Of a DNA stretch of 64,000 nt, positions 44,901 through 56,900 are shown piece by piece. Under the pieces are notes generated by a model. It saw nothing but the letters and a program-made list of their open reading frames with translations. It was not told the DNA's origin and searched no databases. Source of the DNA: Cyanophora paradoxa. Its lineage: Eukaryota; Glaucocystophyceae; Cyanophorales; Cyanophoraceae. The stretch covers positions 202,437-266,436 of the forward strand of contig QPMI01000484.1 of assembly GCA_004431415.1 (NCBI GenBank), given 5' to 3'. Position 1 is the first letter of the stretch; the number at the start of each line of letters is the position of its first letter. Position numbers and translations under genes: made by a program.

Positions 44901-47900
44901 TGAGAGCTGATCTTAACGAAATAGATGTGACCTTCGAATTCGCTGAGAGCTTTGACACGTTTCGAATTCTTAGGATTGAAAGTAAACACCTCTACTGTTC
45001 CTCCGCATTCTTGGGCGAACCTTTCAGCCTCGGCACGGTTGTAGAACATTTTCGTGGATGTTTGCGAGTCTTGAAATTTGCCGAGCATTCCGATCTCTTT
45101 CACTAAAATGTGCTTCTTGTCCGTGGTTTGAATGTCACTTGAAAGTACTTTCTTCATCTCGGAGATCGACGTATTGGGCACCAAATGCGAAGGCTCCGCG
45201 ACCGCGATAATCTCTATCTTGTCCTTTACGTCCGCCCAATGCATGGAGAGAGTGTAGCCTGTGATGAAATTGTAGCACCGACCACTCACGGAAAATGCGC
45301 GATCCAGAACAATTTCGATTCCGTCAATCTTGCGGGAAACGGCGGCATCATAATCTATGTCCTCATCGTCGGCGAAAGTCGCTTGCTCTCTCTCAAACGC
45401 GACCACACGCACGTAGTAGATCGCGTATTCGAGAATTTCGCTTCCCTCTTTAAAGGGAACGAAGTCATCGAACACATTGTACTTCGGAAGATATTGCATG
45501 CCTTTCAGTATCGAAGGGTAGCACTTCGCCATATCGACAGCTGTGTAGGTGGTGTTTGGGTTTGGCTTATAGAAATAGCCGCTAAGTGCGGATCGCTTGT
45601 AGTGCGTGAGAATTTCGCGCATGTTCGGGCTGTAATGTGAGATATTCGTCGCATTTAGTAGTGACTCGCGGAAACCCTTACCGATTTCACAGACCTTATT
45701 ATAATACTCCTCTGTTTCGAAATCTTGCTCAATGAAGTGGTCGGTTGTGCGTGGGTCTTTGATCGAGAACATCGAGCCATTGGCTTTGAATGTAATGCTT
45801 TCGATCTGTTTCGACGGTGTTAACTTCACAGCGGGCTCATATCGCATTTTCAGGAACGTAAATAGAAGACCTTCCAGACCTTCACGCCCAGTGTAAAGAA
45901 TGCGAATGAAACTGCGCTCGTCAGGTGATAGTTTTAATTGCGTGATCTTTAACAGATCCTTGGATGTGTGCGCGAAGATATCGTGAGTAAGACACGTCGG
46001 AATTTTATAGAGTGCTAACGAAGAGTTCGACTTAGGAACATGATTATCAAGCTCTTCGACCTCCATCTTTGCCATGCGCATTTCGAGCGACTTGATGTTA
46101 TCGTTGAATATATAGATATGCTTGTTGTGAATCATGAAGTGAATATTGCGGGGATTGATATTTTTGTTAATCGAGTCCGCCGCGAATTTGTATATTAACT
46201 TTCCGTCGATATCAAAGACGCGGAAGCCTGTCTGAATTCTCTTACAGAATTTCTCGATATGGCGGAGGGTGAGAGCCAGAGAGTCGCCAGGTGTGCGTTC
46301 ACGACCGTGAAAGAATTTATAGAGACCGTCGTACGACATAGTTAAGTCAGCATATCGCGGTTTTGGCGCCTCCTGACACTTCTTAATGGACGCTCCCCAT
46401 GTGGAGATGATCATATCATAGCCGCAAGCGTTAGATGTCGATGACTTGGGAAGCTCAATAACATCTTCGAACTCAGACGCGTTTGGATTTAATGTGTAGT
46501 CTGTGAATTTGCTCATAATCGCGGTGCATCGCATACTGTCCATTAGCTCCTCATCCAGAAACTCATAGCGATTGCCAGGGATAGCACCGGCTCCGTCATC
46601 TTCGACACCTTCGTCCCCATCGATCGCGATCTCATGAACAGTTATAAAGGCATCATCGATACTGCCGCCATAATCATCAAAAATTTGGCGTAGTTTTCTC
46701 TGTTCCGCGGTTGGTGGTGTCTTAAAGAAGAACTCTTCGTATGCTTCGCCGAAAGTTTGAAGTCCTATAGCCAATTCATCGTAGTTTTCGAGTAAATAGA
46801 AGATTGATTCTCTCTCTTCCGAATAATAACGATTTTGATCGGGTCGAATGAGAACTCCATACGCTTTATCGATTTTTGCCAGAGCAAAGTTTCGCAACAC
46901 CCTCACCGAAACTGTCTCTCTTATATTGCGGTAGGTGACAAAGGTTCTATCTGGTATGTTTAATTCGGGAATTCCGGGAAGAACAATTACCTCCGACGAC
47001 CGAGCACCGGATCCGGGCGCCCATAGCTTGAACGTAATTGTTGCGAGAGTTTCCGGATCGTATGCGGCGATTGGATCGAGAATAGTGCGTTTAATCGCAT
47101 CTTCTACCGCTTTTAGTTGTCCTCTCAGTTGCTTCGCTTCGAGCTTCGCTTCTTTCGCCCGTTTCTGTTCTTGTTTGCGATCGAAGCGCTGTAAACGCTT
47201 CGCCTCTTGTTCTTTTTGCCTTTGCTTTTCTATATTAACTTGGGTGCGAGCGGCGCGCTTTTCTTTCCGCTCTGCCCTGCGGAAAACGCGGGGATTAATG
47301 ATTCCATTCAGAGTATCCCGAATGTCGATCAGCGTTTGGAGCTTGGGCTTCCGATTCATTGTGTTGTGCATCGCCCAATGCGCCTGTTCCTCGGTCAGCA
47401 AATCCTGACTCAATCCCTGCATAATGTATCCGATAATCTCCTCCCGAACATTGTTAGCGATTCTGTTGGCTGCGCGCGGCATCTCTATTAGTTCTTTTAA
47501 AATAACCGGAGAAAATAATTTCGGCGCAATCTACCAAATCCTCCTTTTCATACCCTTGTTGTTAATTCCTTAAATGCTTTTTTGACCGATGCGGGGAATA
47601 AAAAGGGAGGTAAAAAATGAGTCATTTTTTGCATCGTACGGATACTTTCCACTACGAATTTTTCGCGTTCTCGACGACATGCTTTCGGGGTCTTCCAGCG
47701 GGCTTTTGCGGCTGGGGCTTCACCGGCGGATTCAGCTTTCGTTCCGCCCTCTTTCTGCGTTGGTATTCGCGTGCCTTTTCTCTGATTTTCTCCCGATACT
47801 CTTCATCGTCTTGGTATCGCTGCTGTTTACGAATTGCGATCTTTTGTAGCTGCTCCGGGGTAAATACGGTCGCTTCCCCTGCGGCTAATCGCTCCTGCTT

Positions 47901-50900
47901 TTGTCTCTGATGCTTGTTTCGCTGCCGCTCGGCGTCTTTCTCGCGTTTTAGTCTTAATCTCTCCGCCTTCTCCTCTTCTGTGATCACCTTCTTCGGTCGC
48001 CCGGGTCTGCGCTTTTCTTGCTGTGCCGCCATTGCCTCTTGGTTTGAAATCTTGGGTTTCGCCATTTACTATAACCGGAGAAAATAGTTTTTTGTCACTC
48101 TGTATTATTTCCCTTGCCCTTATATACCTTTTACCGAAACCTTCAATTTTTGCCCTCGGATCGATAGGAGCACCACCGAAATTCACCGCTCAATAACCGT
48201 TCCAGACGGTTCTTTCTTGTTGCTGAGGATATACATAAGGGTTTGTTAAGCTGTCATCGTCGCCTAATGCCATTTGATCCAATCTATACATCGGATAAGG
48301 TGAATCAGCGCGCAAATGCCCTTCCACAAATTCGGGACATGATCGCCTTCTAATATGCTCTACATGCACATCCTCTATCTGAGAGGTCTCGATATTGGAA
48401 CTCATAGCCGCGGGCACAGGCGAGGGCGATCGAGATCTTGGGTGGTTGTGATTGTCGCTGTGGTTAGAATATACAGAAAGGCGCCTACCTCCATTCTCGT
48501 CGTCAGAAATATTAACCTCTACGGTTGTGTCGCAACATCCGGATTTACAGTGAGAGATAAAGTGCAGATGAAACATCTCAATGCATTGTGTGATGAAATT
48601 CATCGACCCTACAATTGGGCAACGTATTAAATATCGGAGAAAATAAAAGGGAATGAGGGCTTTACTTGCTCGTGTGTTCCCATACGAGTTGGTCGACCTT
48701 ATAATGCTGTTTATGGAGCCGACATGCCCGTTTTGCAATGGCATTCATATTAAGACACGCTCTAAATACGGGCGGGTTCAGCTTTGCCTTGCGGATATTC
48801 ACAGCCATTAGCGGATATGGCGTTTACCACCAAGCATTGCGGCATAATTTACGGGTGCAGTCGGCACTATGTGAGCATATTGCGGGGCGACCGATTGCTG
48901 ACGAGTTACGGCTTGCGCATCTGTCTTGTCCTCCTTTTTAATCTCCTCTACGTCGACCTTTTGCTTTAATCCGAGTTTCGAGATCTCTTTCTTTACGAGC
49001 CCCTTTAATTTCTTGCGTTCGTTATAATCTTGCATCCATTTCTCGTAGTTTGACACTTTCATTTCAAGATCTCGCACTTTCTCTTCGAAGCTCATGACAA
49101 CGTCGACTGGAACAGTGTGTTTTTGATAGGATCCGCGCTTTTTAAGCTCGGTTTCGGCGGCTTTCGGGACGTCTTGTGTCTTGTGCTGGCTTGCAACAAC
49201 TTGCGCTTTGAGTACTTTGTCGGTTGCTTCATCAACAGAGCCGCCTCCAATCTGTGGTTTTACAGTAGCTAAATCCTCCATTTGGCGTTTACCGCTATCT
49301 TGGTTTCCCTTGTCCGCGGTGGCACTCGCAATAATTGCCTCTTGCTTGGCAACCTCCTCTGGCGAAGTGTCTACAAGATATTCGGGCATTTCGAGACCGC
49401 CACCCGACGTTAATCCAGACTCTTCAAGCCCGCGATTAGGATTACCAGAAGCGACCGCTTGTAGGGTTTGAGGCTTCTTTCGGTAGACCATGATTATCTT
49501 CTCTTACATTTGATTAACATTTTCTTTTTCTTAGGCGAAATTTGGGAAAGTTTGGGGATACCTTCAAGCTCACGCTCAAATTTGGATAAAGTTTTACAGA
49601 CAGTTGTCGAATCTTTGACAGGCGGCGGTTTTGTAGCTTGCTCCTCTTGTTGTTTGCGCTTCTTTTCTTCAAAAGCCGCCCGCTTGTGGAATTTCGTAAA
49701 CGGATGGTCATCGATCATATCGGCTTTTTCGACCCACCATCGCACAGAATACCCGGTATTATCGTGAATGATCGCTTGGTAGCTATGACAGAATTCTTGG
49801 AACATGCGCTTAAAACTCTCTTTATCCATGTTCCCGAACTCTTCGTGATATGCTTCAAACTCTCGCATGTTTGACCAGCTTAGGAATATGATATACTCCG
49901 CATTGCTGCGAATGATCGTTGAAAGTTTTGTTAGTTTCTGCGATATTAAAGCCACGGAACAAAACGTATGACGACCTTGCGCCATCAATTTATTTAGCAA
50001 ATGATCGCGCGAAAGATCGATAGTTCCGGACTCCAAACAATCGTCGAGTACGATGAGAATATTCTTTGGTTTCTTTCCAGCGATGATAGCTTTCTTGCGG
50101 GCTTCTATGATCGACTCTACATATTCCGGTTTCCAGGTATCATGCACTTCGTCTGTTATTTGACCCCAGAAACCGTTAAAACTCGTAGGACAGAAAACCA
50201 GAACATACGAGATCTGGTCTTCGAGTTCTTTGATCAGCCACTTTAAGAATACCGATTTACCACAATTGGTTTTCGCCAATAGGATAAATCGTGCGGGAAG
50301 TTTCACCCTCTGTTTCGGGTTCCATTCTTCGAGATCCATGGGCGTCGTCCCTTTTTGCATTCTTTCACTATAAAAACAATAGAAAAATAAGACTGAATGT
50401 GGTAATCGCACGAATTCCTTAGCTACTCACACGACGGATACCGTCGGCACCAATTATCATTATGTTATGAGCGAGGGCAATGCACTGAATTTGCATCTTC
50501 TGATAAGCGGCACCCGCATACCATTCTGATGAACCTTCGGCTGCCGTTGTGACACCGTTGAATTCGAAGACCAGATCGAACGCCGATGTGCCTGTGGCAT
50601 CGATGTAGCCCGTATTCTCTTGGTTGAGAAGCGACGCCTTTCCGTTTCCAGCACCGAAGTAAATGCCAGTGAGAGCGGGGTAGCTTGTGCTCTCGGTAAA
50701 GATCGCCGAATTATATTTCTCTTGAAGTTCGGTCGCGGCAATCATGAGAGGAAGCGAAGTATTCGAGTAAAGGCGGTTATTGTTGAGTTCCACATAGAAG
50801 CTTACAGCGTTGGTTCTGAGTGCACGAGGAGCCAGAACCGAGAGAGTTCCGTTGTTCACCTTTGTCTTCGCGTTTTGGCGCACAGAGAATACGAGAGTGT

Positions 50901-53900
50901 GGATGAGACCCGCACCTGTGAGTTGCGAGAGATTGACTCGCGAACCGGAGGCGGTCGGCTGGAAATCTGTGTGGAGGAAACCGATTTCGTTGTAGGGGAT
51001 CGCGATACCAGTCGATTTTACACGGGCAATGGTCTCAGATACAACCGCCTCATCGGCATTTACGACCTTGCAGATAACGCGGGGTTTCAGCACTTGAAGG
51101 GAAGCGCCATTGTTGGTAACCGAAATATTGCCAACATTGTTTACATCCTCAATGATACCATCACCAATCGCCTTGAATTCGATTTCGACCACGATCTCAG
51201 AGTTCAGAGCGCAAAGTGGGAACATCGCCTTCTCGAAAGGAGAGGGTAAATCGATTTCGTAGGTTCCACCGACAGTGTTACCAGCGGTTCCGACAAGACC
51301 ACCCACATAGCGAAGTTTTTTATCGAGTTCGCCCTGTTCGGTCATCAGTAGAAAATACTGGGTGACGAAATCCTCTGGGACAACGTAGCGGAATGAAGCG
51401 TGAGAGATTTCGATGCGCTTAATTAGCGATCCAATAACGCGAAGGTAGCCAGTAGTTCCAGCGACACCATTCGTGAGATCAGTGAGGGTGATCGGGTTAA
51501 GATCGAGTTGCAGCGCGAGACCATTCAGGAAATGGTAGCGGGGGATTTTGAAGACAACTCGGTTGCCGAGAGCGCTGGGTGGCTCAGTGTCGGGGGCGAC
51601 CAGAACTCGAAGTGGCTTAGTGCCAGAGGACGTTCCAATGACCAGCGACTTGTTTAGGAAATAATCCTTGTAGTCATCGGTGGTGAGCATAGATTTCAGC
51701 GTTGGGCGCTGGAATTGGCTGTTAGTCTCCATGAGCGTTTCTTCTCTTATCTTTGGGATCAGAAAATAATTTACAGGGCTCAATAGAAATTCATTTCGGG
51801 CGGTGCGTCGTAGGTTTCGATTTCAAAAGTGAAATAATGCGCCCAAACCCCGAAATCTAAGAGAGCGCCATCATGGTCGATGAGTTTAATCGTGAGGCGG
51901 TCGAAAGATTTTAATTCGCGGAATTCACGAATGAGAGGCACAGTAGTGGACGTGTCGAAGTGGTAGATATCACCATGTTCGAGTTCCTGTGGGATTGGAA
52001 TGCGCATGAAATAACCGTCGACGTGCTTGTTGACTGAGCGAATAAACGGCGCGAATTCGTCAATATATAGCCAGATCATTGCAGCCGGGGTCTCATCTCC
52101 ACGAGTATAGCCGCGAATGCGTCGATTAAGTGTCACAGTCCCCGATCCAGGATTGAATACAAGGAATGTATCGCTTGCAAGAGGGGTAAATGTCTCGTAA
52201 ACATATAGCTGAATATCTTTGAAACCGAATATTGCGAGTTTCTTAGCGATTGCTTTGCGATTACTGGATTTTCTGAGTGTTTCAGGGGAAGCTTTGGAGA
52301 ACTTGAACCAAAAGTTACTATCACTGAAAAACTCATAGATCTTTGAAGTAGTATTATAGCGGCATTTAATATATTTTCCACCGAAATCTGAAAGGCGAGC
52401 TGCTTCGAGTCTTTCTGTGACTTTTGCGGCAAGGTCGTCTTTGGTGTAAAATCCTTTGGGGATTGTGATGGTCACGAATCCGGAATCCGAAGCTGTGACC
52501 GAGAAATAGAGTTCCATGCGCTCGATGGTTGCACCAGTGGCGTCTATATCATTTGTCACGGTCGAAAGAACATTGGGAACCGTTGCCTGCACCAGGCGCA
52601 CCGATTTTACGTTGTCATAGCGACGAGGTAATGTCACTACATACTTGTTTGGCTGTGTGAACTCCTCGTCGCGATCATCGCTCGAAAAGCTCAGGTATTC
52701 TTTCATCTTACTATAATAGATTATGAAAAGAATAACAATAAATTGCGACAGTAGAGACCTTGAAAACGGCGTGCTGTACTTGAAAACGCGCCTGAATAAT
52801 GTGAGGCGATTTCGTGTGCTATCCGCTGAGATTCCCAATAGCTCTTACGTTGTTCCGCCCGATCAGACAATTACTATAACGCTTCTAAACGAAGAGCCCA
52901 CAGTAATCCCCGCATCCAAAATGATAGCACCGATTCCCAGCGTAAACGATTATTATTACGTTGATGCTGATAACGAACGATATCCGAAAGAGAGAGCTTT
53001 AAACAGTGATGCTTTACTCGGATTTGCGGGCGGTTCTTTTAATCCACTCGGTGTCTTCCCGGTTTCCTATTCTCTCGCTCTGTCCACAAACCGCTTCGTG
53101 TTCTCGTCTCCAAACAGCCCGTTTACATTAGAGTCCTCAGACCAGGAGCTCTGTGATTGTCTCGGCATAGAACCCGGAGTGGTTTACGCCAGCACACCAG
53201 AACCAGTGACGGTTCCACTCAGAGATTACCCGAGTCGCTACGCGATTATATGCCCGAAAATGGTCGACTTTAATGCGATTCCATATATTTACCTTGACAT
53301 CGAAGAGCTCCGCCCGTTTACCAAATTCGCAGCGGTTACTGGGAGACTGAACAATGTCGACGACTCCTATCTCTTGCGAATTCAGATGAATTCGGACTTT
53401 GGTAGATATTCCTTTTACCACGAACCGAGCGCAAGCATCCCTTTCGTAAATGTCACATCGCAACTCGATTTAGATCGCCTCACAATATCGCTTCGAAAAT
53501 GGAGGGGCTCTGTTGCGGATATAAACGGTCTCTCATTCTCGTTCCAGCTGGAAGTTATCACGGATTAAGCGCTGTCACACATAGTAGCCCTCGAAATCAA
53601 TTCGGCATGCCGAAGCTACGTTTGTCGAGAGCACCCAGATTACGAGGGTTCTCACAGATCTCGGGTTCGCTAAGAAATGTTCGTCGGGATCCGCACTTCC
53701 GGCTATTTGATTCGCATTGGTAAACACTCTCGTCGCGCCGGCTTCTGTGTATGTAACAAGCGCAGAAACTCCGGGAGTAAGCTGGTAATCGATCTCAAAC
53801 GTTTTAATGTAGTTTCCATTCGCAGCCGGCTTCATTTTTATAGAGGAAAGCATAAACAGACGCGGAAAATCGATGCGTAAATAATTGCCTCCCGACCTAC

Positions 53901-56900
53901 TACCTTGCGGCGGGTTAGTAAAGCCCACCCACCCCGTGGCATTCGACCAGCGGGCATTGGAGGCTGTGCCGAATTCCGCAATAAAGGCGCTATTATCGAG
54001 CGGCACCCAGTTAGACTCCGGGGGTGCGCTTACATCTGTGCACCCGGACAGATTAATTATGGGAACATCGCCCTCTGAGATATTCATGGTCAGCACTGAA
54101 TACATCGCATTAAAATACGTTTGCTGTGCGGAAACAAAGGCGAGCGCTTCCGTTTCCAAATATTGCAGGTGACTCGTTGTGATAGTATCGAGGGTCATTT
54201 TATCTTTCGGTAAAGGAACGCTCAGCTTATAGTAGCGATCGTAATTCTGATCATCGTTTCTGGGTAAAAGTTCCAGTAGCTTTACGTGGGCGTTTAGATC
54301 GCTCGACTCTAAGAACATGCTGAGAATTGGCGATCCTGTCGCGCTTAGCATCCATTGCACGATCCCCCAATTTTTCATAGTGTCGTACGAATATCCAGCT
54401 GTCGCCTTATCAGAGTCTTGGACGTGACCCGCCGTAATCGAAACCACGATAAGCTCCTCCTCGCATGAGTTTCCGAATAAAGTGCGGGCGAACGTGTAGC
54501 CACAGATCCCGGGCGAATTATTTCCGCTCATGCAACCATCGATTAAACAATATGTTCTCCCGGCGACTGTGACTTGTTTCGGCTCGAAATAGGTCGGAGC
54601 AGCCGAGGTAGCCCTTGCAGCATCGCGCACAAGCATCCCATTAATATCTTCATCGTTGCTTGAAATAAAAACGGGGGACATTAAGACCGTGTCGAACGCA
54701 GTCACGATGGTGGGTTTATAGAGATCCGCCATGGTGCCACCGCTTCTAAGTTAGTTGCTTCGTACTTTGGGCGCTGTACAATCGATGTAAGCACTCGTGG
54801 ATTTGCGAAAATCAGCGGTAGCTTCGCTTTGTAGAGCGCCAGAATATCAGTAGCAGTATATTTAGGGGCGCCATCGGTTCCCTTGATATTCAATAGGAGC
54901 GCGATTAATCCACCTGTGGATGTTCCCGCAAAGCAGTCGAATAGCTGTTGGATTCGTTTACCTGTTTGTGCTTCAATCTGTGCCAGTATAGCAGCCTCGA
55001 TTATTCCGCGCGACCCCCCTCCACTCAAAGCGAGAACGGTCTTCATTATCGTATATACTTCTTATATATCTTCTTTGTTTATAAAGAGGATGTCGTTCCT
55101 GAATCCGAGACCCGATGCACGAGTAATTAATTCGACCACGCAGATAGAGGACACTGACCAGGTAAACACCGAAATTCGTGGGTCTATCAGAATAAATTAC
55201 AATGCAGACCGCGAAGATCCAGTCAGTGGAACACCGAGCAGACCCGCAGCTTTGCAGTTAATGAACGTCGAGAAGGGGGATCATAAACTTGGAATCGACT
55301 TTTTACTTGATGATAACGAGCGAAACAGAGTTGCCAGCATCCAGGCGACTCGGCAGTTACCGAAAACGGTGCGCTATAATCGCAGGAACATTCCCAAAGC
55401 ATTCGACAAGGGTCGCTTAAACTTCTTTATCCAAGATGAAAGCGGTTTCCAAAATGCAGCTATGAGAATCGTGGATAATAGCACGCTTATAGCCGGGGTT
55501 TCAAACAGACAGACAAAGGTAGAAATTGTTCACGGTTTATCTACAAGTAATTTGACAGCAAGTAACATTACCACGAATACCCTAAACGTAAACTCGCTTA
55601 ACTCTGAGTCGTTTTTCGCCACTAATGTCGCTACATGCAATCTAACCCTTGATTCATTTATAATTCAGAAGAGCAACACTGTTCCCCAAATCACAGAGGG
55701 CGTTTTTACAGTAGATCCCGCGAAACCAGTGTTAGAGATCCTCGAAAACGGGAGCGTTGTAAATATAATTGGTGCCAATGCCCCGAATGTGCGATCCATA
55801 GCTCTTGATAAAACGACTATCTCGTTTGCTGAGGAAGTTCCGACATTTACCACAGAGAAACAAGCACTGAGAACCGATCACGTTCACATTACCAGACAAA
55901 ATGTAAACGATCTTTTGGGCAAGGACATTGTAAAGGCGTTTTTGGAGTTCGAGAGGAACAAGAACACCAAAGATTCCAGCCAGGATGGAACCCTCACGAC
56001 TCACACAACCGAAATAGCCGCAATACAATCGGAGATTAATGCACTGTTTGCAGCAGATGGAGCGCTTGCAATTACCTTAGCCCATATTCTATCGAAAAGG
56101 AACATTTACCCCGCGACTGATAACACATACCGAGTTGGTTTATCGAATCTGAGATGGTCAGAGGTGCATGGAGTTTCCATGTTTGCCTCCAATTTAATCC
56201 TTCCATTAAATCACTCACTCCGACCTAATCAGATTCTTACCAATGGTAATGCACTGATCAGCTACACCGACTATAATAGTAACCTTTCCCGCTCGGTTTC
56301 GCAAACTGAGACCTACACTGTCGAGGGATACCCTCAGCAGCTCGCAAATGGGGTCTATGTCGCTTACGTAGGCAAACCTACATATACATTCACTTGGGAT
56401 CAGTTGGTGTCACAGGTTTCGAGACGAATATACCCACTGTTTCATTGGTGGATCACACTACTTATTATAATCCTATCTATAACAATAATGAATCTAATAA
56501 AGCATTTATCCAAAATGTCACCTCCACAGGGTTTCAGGTTTCGTTTGTCATTAACGAGACATACAATTTACTTATCATCCGAAACAACTCATTGAGTTCC
56601 GAAGCTACTATTAGTTTCACTCTTAACATCAATTATATCACCCCTGAATTCGATAGCAAACCCAGAGTGAAGGTTTACCGAGATTTACAAGGTAGCAATA
56701 TCGTGCCCTTCTCACAGAATTTCGATCTTGGGGCGAATTCTTTGAGGTGGAACACAGTTTATACTTTGAATGCAAACACCTGTAATATTGTGGTCGCAGG
56801 GTCATCGGCTACTATTGGAGATCTGACCGCCCCTTTCAAAAAGGAGTATCTTAAAGAGCTGTATATTACAAAGTCTGATTTACCAGATGCTATTTCGTTG

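Noticed and set aside
46935-47408. Plus-strand open frames opposite the replication gene (also 44,798-45,106 and 45,185-45,640)
   Set aside because: They are shadows of the intact 1438-residue minus-strand protein, which carries the recognisable motifs.
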